Origin: Lachnospiraceae bacterium
GTDB taxonomy: Bacteria > Bacillota > Clostridia > Lachnospirales > Lachnospiraceae
Length of the DNA: 37,143 nt
NCBI GenBank assembly: GCA_022766515.1
Contig: JALEPA010000058.1
Coordinates: 1 to 37,143, forward strand
Direction of reading: 5' to 3'
Positions 9,973 through 18,597 of this stretch are shown here, piece by piece. The notes under the pieces are model-generated. The model was given only the letters and a program-made list of their open reading frames with translations. It did no database searches and had not been told where the DNA came from. Every line of letters begins with the position of its first letter. Within the stretch, counting starts at the first letter, position 1. A program made the translations under genes and the position numbers.

Positions 9973-11556
9973 TTAGTGGTAGTAGTTCAACTTGTCTTCG
10001 ATCTTTTCCATCACATAAGCGACAACGAAGTTGAATACATAGTAAAATACACCTGCGATAAACAATGGCATTAAGGATGCCTGTGAAGCGGCGATCTGTT
10101 TTGCCAGTGTGAACATTTCCGTATAAGCCAATGCAAAGGCTAAGGAAGTATCTTTTACTAAGGTAATGATCTCATTCGTAACCGGAGGCATAACGCGCTT
10201 GACCATCTGTGGGAACAGGATGTAGCTGAAAGTCTGGATGCGATTGTATCCCATGACGGTAGCTGCCTCGCGCTGTCCGATCGGAATACCCTGGAATCCG
10301 GCACGATAGATCTCAGCAAAATAGGCGGCGTAATTGAGCGCAAAACCTATAATGACCGCAATAAAACGGTAGGAATAAGATGTATGTATGTGGAACGCAT
10401 AGTATGGTGCAAAGAAGACAACCAGCAGCTGCAGCATCAATGGTGTACCGCGCATGATGGAGATGTAGATCTTTGCAATGATCTGTAATGGTTTCCAGCG
10501 TGACATGCGGATGAGGCAGATAAGTAATCCCAGTGGAATGGAAAACAGGATCGTCAGGAAGAAGATCGCTAAAGTTGCCAGCATACCACTACTCAACTGC
10601 TTTGCTACCTGAGAAGCCGACAGTTTCTTTACTTTATTTTTAGTACCCTTGCTCTGTGACTGTTTGTCCGGAACAGGAGTGACCTTTGTCAATTTACTGG
10701 TGTCAATCGTTGGAACAGCATCTCCGTCGATATAGGTCTTATCATCCATGCTCAGGCAGAGGCTTTTGCTCAATCCCCATTCCTTTGCGATGTTTTCCAG
10801 AGAACCATCATATAACATTTCTAACAGTGTTGTCTGTACTTTGTCACGGAGCTCTTTGTTTCCTTTTTTGAAACCGATACCGTACTGCTCTGCTGAAAGA
10901 GACTCATCCAAAATCGTAAATTCATCGGATTTTGCAGACATCTGATAGACGGCAACACCATAATCCATAGCGATCGCATCTACCATGCCGCTTTCCAAAT
11001 TCATAAAAGCAGAGTTGTAATCACCGACCTGCTGTAATTCCTGCAGGGAATCCGCGATCTTTCGGTTGGCGTCTGTCGCATCTGCGCCTGTCAAAGCTGC
11101 CAATGCAGACGAATCACTTTGTACGACCAAAACCTTTCCCTTCAGATCGGACAGTTTTTTAATAGAAGAATCTTTTCGTACGATCACGACCTGATAGTTG
11201 TTGAGATAAGGTGTTGACCAGGTATAGTCATCTTCGCGTCCATTCATCGTAAAACCATTCCAGATGCAGGAGATCGCTCCTGTTTTTAACTCGGAATCTT
11301 TGGAATCCCAAGCAATCGGACGCTTGATCAATTTCCAATCGTTTCGTTTGCAGACTTCTTCTGCGATGCTTAAGTCAAAACCGACATAATCTCCACTGTC
11401 ATCCAGATAACCGTACGGTGGAAATTCTGCATCAAAGCCAACGATAAACTCTGTTTGTTCTTTTGCATAGGACTTGTTCGTGCTGCCGTACAGGGCGCAT
11501 ACAAGTAACAAAAGAAAACAACCTGTTGCTACCGCAAGTTTTTTCATTTTGTTCAT
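9973..11556 (-). CDS. Fused amino-acid substrate-binding protein/ABC permease
   Basis: N-terminal SBP_bac_3 (FIVGFDAEFPPYGYLDDSGDYVGFDLSIAEEVCKR) joined to HisM/GlnP-type permease (RMSRWKPLQIIAKIYISIMRGTPLMLQLL); start chosen at MNKMKKL with AGGA upstream (ORF open from 11580). Confidence 0.9.
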   Translation of the reverse strand: MNKMKKLAVATGCFLLLLVCALYGSTNKSYAKEQTEFIVGFDAEFPPYGYLDDSGDYVGFDLSIAEEVCKRNDWKLIKRPIAWDSKDSELKTGAISCIWNGFTMNGREDDYTWSTPYLNNYQVVIVRKDSSIKKLSDLKGKVLVVQSDSSALAALTGADATDANRKIADSLQELQQVGDYNSAFMNLESGMVDAIAMDYGVAVYQMSAKSDEFTILDESLSAEQYGIGFKKGNKELRDKVQTTLLEMLYDGSLENIAKEWGLSKSLCLSMDDKTYIDGDAVPTIDTSKLTKVTPVPDKQSQSKGTKNKVKKLSASQVAKQLSSGMLATLAIFFLTILFSIPLGLLICLIRMSRWKPLQIIAKIYISIMRGTPLMLQLLVVFFAPYYAFHIHTSYSYRFIAVIIGFALNYAAYFAEIYRAGFQGIPIGQREAATVMGYNRIQTFSYILFPQMVKRVMPPVTNEIITLVKDTSLAFALAYTEMFTLAKQIAASQASLMPLFIAGVFYYVFNFVVAYVMEKIEDKLNYYH

Positions 11557-11711
11557 TCTTATCCTCATTTCTGCACACATCTCTTATACATCAAACTCAC
11601 GATCCGCAGGGAAACAATGAGTAGGGAATCTGCCTCCGGTGTGCGCAGACGCAAATTCCTTTCTATTTTACCACAAAATGACATAGATGAGCAGATTATT
11701 TTTGGGAAAAG

Positions 11712-13538
11712 GTGTTGCCATATCAATGGGATGCACTGAATGATCGGATCGAGGGAGCGGATAAAAGTTACTGCATCCGTAATTTTCGGACAGCGGCTCG
11801 TGTGAACAAGCTGCGAGAGCAGGGCATCGAGCTTCCCGAACAGCCAACGGATGATTTTATCAGCCTGCCGCGAGGAAATGCGATGCTGCCGGAAAATGAA
11901 AAAGAAGACAATGCCTTTTACGGCTATGTTTTTCAGGACAGTGATCTTTACAAATGGATCGAGGCGGTATCTTACAGCTTGACGAACCGGGCAGATCCGG
12001 CACTGGAACACACGGTTGATGAGATGATCGATCTGATGGAAGAGGCGATGCTAACTGATGGCTATCTGGACACTTTTTACAGTATCAAAAACCCATCAAA
12101 ACGGTTCAGCAATCTGCGCGATCATCATGAACTGTACTGCTTTGGCCATTTGGCAGAGGCGGCAGTGGCGTATTCCGAAGCGACCGGAAAGGACAAGCTA
12201 TTGCATTTGGCAGAACGGTTTGCAGATCTGATCTGTCAGCTGTTTGGCGAAGAAGAGGGAAAGTGTCATGGCTATCCGGGACATGAGCTGGCAGAGATGG
12301 CGCTGGTGCGTTTGTATCGCCATACCGGCAAAGAAGATTATCTGGATATGGCAAAGTATTTTGTGTTGCAGCGCGGTAAAGAGCCAATTTATTTTCGTGA
12401 AGAGCATGGTGAAAAAGATTCGGATATGCGCTACTATCAGGCGCAGCAAGAGGTGTTGGAGCAGATGGAAGCGGTTGGGCACGCGGTTCGTGCGATGTAT
12501 TTGTATTCCGGGCTGACGGATCTGGCGGTCGAGTATGAGGACGATGCACTTGCGAAGGTGGCAAAACGGTTGTGGAAGAATGTGACCCGCAAGAAAATGT
12601 ATATTACCGGAGGCGTGGGAGCAACGAATCATGGCGAAGCATTTTCCTTTGCGTATGACTTACCTGCAGACAGTGCGTATGCAGAGACTTGTGCAGCGAT
12701 CGGTCTGGTGTTTTGGGCAAAACGAATGCTCGCTCTGCAGCCAAAAGGGGAATATGCGGATGTGATGGAACGGGCGTTGTACAATAGCGTGCTTAGCGGT
12801 ATTTCGTTAGATGGTACGGAATTTTTCTATACAAATCCATTGGAAGTCCAGCCAAAAGCATGCAAGGAAGATGAGCGGCTGTGGCATGTCAAAAGTCACC
12901 GTGCCAAATGGTTTGGCTGTGCATGTTGTCCGCCGAATCTGGCAAGAATGATCGGCTCGATCACGAAGTATATTGCGCATCATCAGGAGGACACTACCTG
13001 GATCGACCTGTATATCGGATGTCAAATGCAGACGCAGTGGCAGGGAAAGACAGTTGATATCGAGATGACTGGTAAAATGCCATATGCATCGGAGATCTCG
13101 ATACAACTGCACAATCCGGACAGGGCAGAGGGAACGATCGCTTTGCGGATTCCTTCTTGGGCAGAGCAGTGGCGCATCACGATCGAGACGGCAGGTGAAC
13201 GGCAGATCGTGTCAGCAGAGGGGCGGCAGAGCGTGCCGACCGACGAGGAAAATGCAGGTGTCACGATCGATGCTGACAAGGGACAGGATCATGCGGCCGG
13301 ACAGGCGAAGATAGAGTGCAGATTTGCGGATGGATATTTGTATGTGACACTTCATGGACAGGAAACAGTCGGTTACCAAATGCCCGGATGGCGTAAGCGT
13401 GGCAACAATACGGAACAGCCGTTGTATCATCAGGCAGCAAAGGATGAGTATGAGGCGGTCATTTTGACTTGGGTGCCATATTATGCATGGGCAAATCGTG
13501 AGGAAGGAGAGATGAGAGTATGGATCTACAAAAAATGA
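11712..13538 (+). CDS. GH127 (DUF1680) beta-L-arabinofuranosidase-like protein, apparently lacking its normal N-terminus
   Basis: LPYQWDALNDRIEGADKSYCIRNFRTAA...ETCAAIGLVFW...WFGCACCPPNLARM; in-frame TGA stops at 11679 and 11688. Confidence 0.82.
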   Translation: MLPYQWDALNDRIEGADKSYCIRNFRTAARVNKLREQGIELPEQPTDDFISLPRGNAMLPENEKEDNAFYGYVFQDSDLYKWIEAVSYSLTNRADPALEHTVDEMIDLMEEAMLTDGYLDTFYSIKNPSKRFSNLRDHHELYCFGHLAEAAVAYSEATGKDKLLHLAERFADLICQLFGEEEGKCHGYPGHELAEMALVRLYRHTGKEDYLDMAKYFVLQRGKEPIYFREEHGEKDSDMRYYQAQQEVLEQMEAVGHAVRAMYLYSGLTDLAVEYEDDALAKVAKRLWKNVTRKKMYITGGVGATNHGEAFSFAYDLPADSAYAETCAAIGLVFWAKRMLALQPKGEYADVMERALYNSVLSGISLDGTEFFYTNPLEVQPKACKEDERLWHVKSHRAKWFGCACCPPNLARMIGSITKYIAHHQEDTTWIDLYIGCQMQTQWQGKTVDIEMTGKMPYASEISIQLHNPDRAEGTIALRIPSWAEQWRITIETAGERQIVSAEGRQSVPTDEENAGVTIDADKGQDHAAGQAKIECRFADGYLYVTLHGQETVGYQMPGWRKRGNNTEQPLYHQAAKDEYEAVILTWVPYYAWANREEGEMRVWIYKK

Positions 13539-13599
13539 ACACATTATAATATGTAGAAATTTGCGTTAAATTTTTTGGAAATACAAGGGTACTTGCGGC

Positions 13600-13628
13600 T
13601 TGACATAGCATATGATCTATGCTATAGT
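13600..13628 (+). promoter_or_regulatory. Sigma-A type promoter for rpmG-secE-nusG with embedded palindrome
   Basis: TTGACA (13600-13605), 17-nt spacer, TATAGT (13623-13628); ATAGCATA-TGATC-TATGCTAT inverted repeat at 13605-13625. Confidence 0.8.
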
Positions 13629-13702
13629 AGTTGGGCGATGCAACAGTCTTTTTTTTATGCCCAAAATTTGGGTGACAAAATTTATATGGAGGTGACAAAG
13701 TC

Positions 13703-13852
13703 GTGAGAGTAAAGATTACTTTAGCATGCACAGAGTGTAAACAGCGTAACTACGATACGACCAAGGAAAAGAGAAATCATCCGGACCGTATGGAGACAAA
13801 GAAGTATTGTAGATTCTGTAGAAGACACACATTACACAAAGAGACTAAATAA
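13703..13852 (+). CDS. rpmG: 50S ribosomal protein L33 (zinc-binding type)
   Basis: GTG start after [56 protein letters not shown]; CxxC x2. Below the ORF track cutoff. Confidence 0.93.
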   Translation: MRVKITLACTECKQRNYDTTKEKRNHPDRMETKKYCRFCRRHTLHKETK

Positions 13853-13890
13853 TTAGTTTTTCTTGTGAATGGAAAGGAATGAGGTTAGCA

Positions 13891-14148
13891 ATGGCAAATT
13901 CTGAGAACAAGGAAGAAGTAATGCAGGACGAACCAAAGAAAACCGTGAAAGCTGACAAGGCTCCAAAGAAGAAGAGCCGTTTCCAGAATCTCAAGGCAGA
14001 GTTCCACAGAATCATCTGGCCGGATAAAGAGACGATCACGAAGGAAACGACAGCAGTTGTTATCGTTACGGTTGTATTGGGAGTTATCATTGCCCTGCTT
14101 GATTTTATTATCAAGGCAGGCCTTGACAAGATTATTCAGTTAGGATAA
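13891..14148 (+). CDS. secE: Preprotein translocase subunit SecE
   Basis: FQNLKAEFHRIIWPDKETITKETTAVVIVTVVLGVIIALLDFIIKAGLD; between rpmG and nusG. Confidence 0.92.
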   Translation: MANSENKEEVMQDEPKKTVKADKAPKKKSRFQNLKAEFHRIIWPDKETITKETTAVVIVTVVLGVIIALLDFIIKAGLDKIIQLG

Positions 14149-14160
14149 GGGTGATTGACT

Positions 14161-14682
14161 ATGGCAGATTCAGAAGCGCGTTGGTATGTGGCTCATACCT
14201 ATTCAGGCTATGAGAACAAGGTGAAGGTGGATATTGAAAAAACCATTGAAAATCGTGGTTTGCAGGATCAAATCTTTGAAGTATCTGTTCCAATGCTCAA
14301 TGTAGTGAAGGAAAAGGATAATGAGGAAAAGATTTCTCAGCAGAAGATGTTCCCTGCCTATGTCCTGATCAATATGATCATGAACGATGACACATGGTAT
14401 GTTGTTCGCAACACTCGTGGAGTTACAGGTTTCGTAGGACCGGGATCCAAGCCGGTACCATTGACCGATGAAGAGATGGCAAGCATGGGACTGAAAGTCG
14501 ATGCGCCAAATGCACCTTTCAGCATTGGCGATTCTGTGGTTGTCAAGTCTGGTGTCTGGGAAGACACCACCGGAATTGTGCGTCAGATCGACCACAAAAA
14601 GCATATGGTTACGATCATGATCGATATGTTTGGCCGTGAGACACCGGTAGAAATCAGCTTTAACGATGTCGAGGTTATTTAA
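14161..14682 (+). CDS. nusG: Transcription termination/antitermination factor NusG
   Basis: RWYVAHTYSGYENKVK...RNTRGVTGFVGPGSKPVPLTDEE...KOW domain. Confidence 0.96.
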   Translation: MADSEARWYVAHTYSGYENKVKVDIEKTIENRGLQDQIFEVSVPMLNVVKEKDNEEKISQQKMFPAYVLINMIMNDDTWYVVRNTRGVTGFVGPGSKPVPLTDEEMASMGLKVDAPNAPFSIGDSVVVKSGVWEDTTGIVRQIDHKKHMVTIMIDMFGRETPVEISFNDVEVI

Positions 14683-14733
14683 CGATTCGTTTTGCTAAAT
14701 AGTGTTTTGGAATCATTCAAAATGCAAAGCAAA

Positions 14734-14791
14734 GATGTGGGAGACCACAAAATAAGATAGTAACCGCTATAAGCGGTATTTTCACAGGAGG
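14734..14791 (+). promoter_or_regulatory. Structured leader of rplK (candidate r-protein autoregulatory leader)
   Basis: TGTGG-GAGA-CCACA and ACCGC-TATAA-GCGGT hairpins before AGGAGG; GATGTGGGAG shared with the rplA leader. Confidence 0.45.
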
Positions 14792-14800
14792 TAAGAAACA

Positions 14801-15226
14801 ATGGCTAAGAAAGTCGAAGGATATATTAAATTACAGATTCCTGCTGCAAAGGCAACACCAGCACCACCGGTTGGTCCAGCTCTTGGTCAGCACGGAGTAA
14901 ACATTGTAGCATTTACAAAGGAGTTTAATGCAAAGACAGCTGGACAGGAAGGTATGTTGATTCCTGTAGTTATCACTGTATATCAGGATAAGAGCTTCAG
15001 CTTTATCACAAAGACTCCTCCAGCAGCAGTGTTGATTAAGAAGGCTTGTGGTATTGAGCATGCATCAGGTGAGCCAAACAAGAAGAAAGTTGCAACGATC
15101 ACAAAGGCACAGATTCAGGAAATTGCAGAAACTAAGATGCCGGATCTGAACGCAGCTACTCTTGAGTCCGCAATGAGCATGATCGAGGGTACAGCTCGCA
15201 GCATGGGTGTTACAGTTGCAGAGTAA
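14801..15226 (+). CDS. rplK: 50S ribosomal protein L11
   Basis: [37 protein letters not shown]. Confidence 0.97.
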   Translation: MAKKVEGYIKLQIPAAKATPAPPVGPALGQHGVNIVAFTKEFNAKTAGQEGMLIPVVITVYQDKSFSFITKTPPAAVLIKKACGIEHASGEPNKKKVATITKAQIQEIAETKMPDLNAATLESAMSMIEGTARSMGVTVAE

Positions 15227-15298
15227 GCTCGGATAAGAAAAAGAAATAGTAATCACTCAGATTACGATCGCATAGAAAAAGATTGTTGTTGATTGAAC

Positions 15299-15357
15299 GA
15301 TGTGGGAGGCGACACAGAGAGTGTGTCATAGAACCCGCCGTTACTACCACTAGGAGG
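15299..15357 (+). promoter_or_regulatory. Structured leader of rplA (candidate L1-type autoregulatory leader)
   Basis: GATGTGGGAG, GACACA-gagag-TGTGTC hairpin, GTGG/CCAC closing pair, then AGGAGG. Confidence 0.45.
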
Positions 15358-15366
15358 TTATTTATT

Positions 15367-16059
15367 ATGAAAAGAGGAAAGAAATATGTAGAGGCTGCTA
15401 AGAAGATCGACAGAGCTGCACAGTACGAAGTTGCTGATGCTGTTAAGTTGGTAAAAGAGACAGCCGGTGCAAAATTTGATGAGACTGTAGAAGCACATAT
15501 CAGACTTGGTGTTGATGGACGCCATGCAGATCAGCAGATCCGTGGTGCTGTCGTACTTCCACACGGAACAGGTAAGACAGTTCGCGTTTTGGTATTTGCT
15601 AAGGGAGACAAGGTTGACGAGGCACTTGCAGCAGGCGCTGATTACGCAGGCGGCGAGGAGCTTATTCCAAAGATCCAGAACGATGGATGGTTCGAGTTTG
15701 ATGTAGTTGTTGCTACACCAGACATGATGGGCGTTGTTGGTCGTTTGGGTCGTGTACTTGGACCTAAGGGTCTCATGCCAAACCCTAAGGCTGGAACTGT
15801 AACAATGGACGTGACAAAGGCTGTTCTGGATATCAAGGCAGGTAAGATTGAGTATCGTTTGGACAAGGCTAATATTGTACATGTACCAGTTGGAAAGGCT
15901 TCTTTCACAGAAGAGCAGTTAGTAGAGAATGTAGAGACTTTGATGGCAGCAATCACAAAGGCTAAGCCAGCAGCTGCAAAGGGTCAGTACTACAAGAGCG
16001 TATCCCTGTCTTCTACAATGGGACCGGGAGTGAAGCTCAGCACTGCAAAATATGCATAA
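15367..16059 (+). CDS. rplA: 50S ribosomal protein L1
   Basis: [31 protein letters not shown]...[17 protein letters not shown] after AGGAGG (ORF open from 15283). Confidence 0.96.
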   Translation: MKRGKKYVEAAKKIDRAAQYEVADAVKLVKETAGAKFDETVEAHIRLGVDGRHADQQIRGAVVLPHGTGKTVRVLVFAKGDKVDEALAAGADYAGGEELIPKIQNDGWFEFDVVVATPDMMGVVGRLGRVLGPKGLMPNPKAGTVTMDVTKAVLDIKAGKIEYRLDKANIVHVPVGKASFTEEQLVENVETLMAAITKAKPAAAKGQYYKSVSLSSTMGPGVKLSTAKYA

Positions 16060-16091
16060 GAACGAATACTGTTAAAACAGTAATGATATGG

Positions 16092-16135
16092 AAAGGCTAT
16101 GTATCGTATCAACAAAGGTACATAGCCTTTTTGCT
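16092..16135 (+). terminator. Rho-independent terminator after rplA
   Basis: AAAGGCTATGTA...TACATAGCCTTT stem (12 bp) with TTTTT. Confidence 0.88.
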
Positions 16136-16205
16136 TGTTTTATTAGGAAAGTTTTCGATTCCTACAAAGAAAAAACGCTCCGCATGGATGCGATCACCGC
16201 ATAAA
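16136..16205. repeat. Degenerate copy of the two-hairpin repeat seen at the window end
   Basis: TTTTATTAGGAAAGTTTTCGATTCCTACAAAGAAAAAACGCTCCGCATGGATGCG aligns to GCTTTATAGGAAACTTTTCGTTTCCTATAAAGCAAAAAACGCTCCGCGAGGATGCG. Confidence 0.8.
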
Positions 16206-16229
16206 GGTGTATATAGAAATGAGGGCTGC

Positions 16230-17696
16230 ATGAAAGAAAGAGAGAAATTTGGCTCGCGCCTTGGATTTATTTTAGTTTCCGCAGGATGTGCGATCGGTCT
16301 GGGAAATGTATGGAAATTTCCCTATATCTGTGGAGAGTATGGCGGCGCGGCGTTTATTATAATCTATTTGATATTTTTACTATTTTTGGGACTGCCGATC
16401 CTGGTGTGCGAATTTTCGGTTGGACGCGCCAGCAGAAAAGGTATCGGCAAGGCATATGATGTGTTAGAACCAAAGGGCACGAAGTGGCATTCTCTGAAAT
16501 GGTTTGATATTGTGGGTAACTATCTGCTCATGATGTTTTATACGATGGTGGGCGGTTGGATGCTCAACTATGCGATCAAGATGGGATCGGGACAGTTGGC
16601 AGGAAAAGATTCTCACCAGATCGTGAGTGTGTATCGACAGATGTTGAAAAATCCGGTTGAACTTGGTGCGTGGGCGTTGATCGCTATCGTGGTTTCTTTT
16701 GGAATCTGCGCGATCGGCCTGCAAAATGGTGTGGAGAAGATTACGAAAGTGATGATGTTATGTCTGATCGGCTTGATGTGCATTTTGGCAATTCATTCCT
16801 TTGTGCTGCCGAATGCGATGGAAGGGATTCGTTTTTATGTGGTCCCTAATTTTGATAACATCCGCAAAGCAGGCATTGGAAATACTGTGTTTGCTGCCAT
16901 GTCACAGGCATTCTTTACTTTGAGTGTCGGTATGGGATCGATGGAGATCTTTGGAAGTTATATTGACAAAAAGCGCAGTCTGACGGGTGAGTCGATGCAG
17001 GTCATCTTTTTGGACACCTTTGTGGCATTGATGGCAGGTTTTATTATTTTGCCGGCATGTTTTTCCTTTGGTGTGGCACCGGACTCCGGTCCATCTTTGC
17101 TGTTTATCACTTTGCCGGGACTCTTCGGTAATATGAGCGGCGGCAGGATCTGGGGAACATTGTTTTTCGTGTTTATGTCGTTTGCGGCACTGTCTACGAT
17201 CATCGCTGTGTTTGAAAATATCATTGCGATCTTCATGGATATGAATGGATGGTCACGCGAAAAGGCAGTGGCTGTCAGCATGGGATCGATCATTGTGTTA
17301 TCCGTTCCTGCTGTATTAGGGTATAACCTTTGGTCAGCCATACAGCCTTTGGGACAAGGATCCACGATCATGGATCTGGAAGACTTTTTGGTGTCCTACA
17401 ATGTGCTGCCATTGGGAAGCATGATCTTCGTACTGTTCTGCGTGAAAAAGAACGGTTGGGGATTTGCTAATTTTATCAAAGAGGCAAACACCGGAGAAGG
17501 CAGGAAGTTCCCTGCATGGCTTCAGAAATATATGACCTATGTATTACCACTTGTCATTGTATTTATTTATCTGAAAGGATATTATGATAAATTTAAAGAT
17601 CAGGGAATCGGGATGCTGATCGGTTGGATGTGCTTTGCTGTTCTTCTTTTGGCATTTATCTTCCGTATTGTCTTTTACCGGAAGCGGGAGCAGTGA
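16230..17696 (+). CDS. Sodium:neurotransmitter symporter (SNF/NSS) family transporter
   Basis: MKEREKFGSRLGFILVSAGCAIGLGNVWKFPYICGEYGGAAF; ORF open from 16083 but 5' part lies in the repeat. Confidence 0.92.
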   Translation: MKEREKFGSRLGFILVSAGCAIGLGNVWKFPYICGEYGGAAFIIIYLIFLLFLGLPILVCEFSVGRASRKGIGKAYDVLEPKGTKWHSLKWFDIVGNYLLMMFYTMVGGWMLNYAIKMGSGQLAGKDSHQIVSVYRQMLKNPVELGAWALIAIVVSFGICAIGLQNGVEKITKVMMLCLIGLMCILAIHSFVLPNAMEGIRFYVVPNFDNIRKAGIGNTVFAAMSQAFFTLSVGMGSMEIFGSYIDKKRSLTGESMQVIFLDTFVALMAGFIILPACFSFGVAPDSGPSLLFITLPGLFGNMSGGRIWGTLFFVFMSFAALSTIIAVFENIIAIFMDMNGWSREKAVAVSMGSIIVLSVPAVLGYNLWSAIQPLGQGSTIMDLEDFLVSYNVLPLGSMIFVLFCVKKNGWGFANFIKEANTGEGRKFPAWLQKYMTYVLPLVIVFIYLKGYYDKFKDQGIGMLIGWMCFAVLLLAFIFRIVFYRKREQ

Positions 17697-17713
17697 TGGT
17701 TTCATGAATTAAA

Positions 17714-17749
17714 AAAAGAGCAAAACCGTTGTTTGTGTTTTGCTCTTTT
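17714..17749. terminator. Bidirectional Rho-independent terminator
   Basis: AAAAGAGCAAAAC-cgttgtttgt-GTTTTGCTCTTTT between convergent CDSs. Confidence 0.85.
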
Positions 17750-17768
17750 CTGACTTGACTACGAGGGA

Positions 17769-18362
17769 TCAGACTACGACATTGATGCGTGTGTTTGATC
17801 CTTCCAATGTATTTGCAGCAATGGTAGTTGTCGAAGAACTTTCCGTATCTGTTGTTGTCTCCGGTAACGGAAGTCGTCCGGCTGCTCTTTTTATTTTCTT
17901 GGCATAGCTCGCGATCTGCTTCGTAAAGTCACTGTCTTTGCCAAGTACCTTTTCTATCTTGGATGGGTTGCATTCTGCAAATGTTGTTTTGTTTAAGCTT
18001 AATTTACCGCTTGCACCGATCGTGATGCCGATGGATTCCAGTGCAGACTTCTGTTCCTTCGTATAGGAAGAAAGTTGTTTGTTCAAACGACTGACGGAAT
18101 CTGCATCTGAGTCATGGGTGCTTTCCAACAGATTGTTGTATGTTTCCACAAATAATTTGGCGTGGTTCAATACTGTCGTGCCATTATCGGAAGAATACTC
18201 CAACTCGCGAAGCTTGTCGGATATCTTATCCAGAGCGGAAGAGTCGGCTTTCATAAGATCGATATTGGACAGAGAACTACGGTTGGCAGATTTTCGCGCA
18301 AAGCGATTACTGGCATAAATATTTCTCAAATAATAATCATAGGAATAAGTTACTCCGTTCAT
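17769..18362 (-). CDS. Small FliD (hook-associated protein 2)-like protein
   Basis: AKLFVETYNNLLEST...LNKQLSSYTKEQKSALESIGITIGASGKLSLNKTTFAE...IEKVLGKDSDF resembles the FliD C-terminal region; good RBS GGGAGGAG; sigma-28 promoter upstream. Confidence 0.6.
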   Translation of the reverse strand: MNGVTYSYDYYLRNIYASNRFARKSANRSSLSNIDLMKADSSALDKISDKLRELEYSSDNGTTVLNHAKLFVETYNNLLESTHDSDADSVSRLNKQLSSYTKEQKSALESIGITIGASGKLSLNKTTFAECNPSKIEKVLGKDSDFTKQIASYAKKIKRAAGRLPLPETTTDTESSSTTTIAANTLEGSNTRINVVV

Positions 18363-18398
18363 AGACTCCTCCCTTGTCTGTGTATTGTTCTAGTGGTT

Positions 18399-18425
18399 AT
18401 ATCGGCAGATTGGACGATTTCTTTA
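18399..18425 (-). promoter_or_regulatory. Sigma-28 (SigD/FliA) type promoter
   Basis: On - strand TAAAGAAA-N11-GCCGATAT, matching TAAAGTTT-N11-GCCGATAA; 37 nt from the start codon. Confidence 0.75.
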
Positions 18426-18597
18426 ATGGTAAGATTGGGAAATTTATTGGTATGAGTCAGGTGTATTTGCCATTTTGCGCAAGAAGTGGTATTGTGTGTA
18501 AGGTTTGCGATAAAAAAGAATACGAAATAAGATTCGTACTGCGAATAGAGTGCCTGCACCCCCAACATTTGCAGGCAGAAAGGAAAGTAGGATTATC

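Noticed and set aside
11565-12011. 148-aa minus-strand ORF upstream of the ABC transporter
   Set aside because: Mostly antisense to conserved GH127 coding sequence; no recognisable domain.
16083-16229. N-terminal 49 aa of the symporter ORF
   Set aside because: Overlaps the rplA terminator and the repeat element; homology and SD support ATG 16230.
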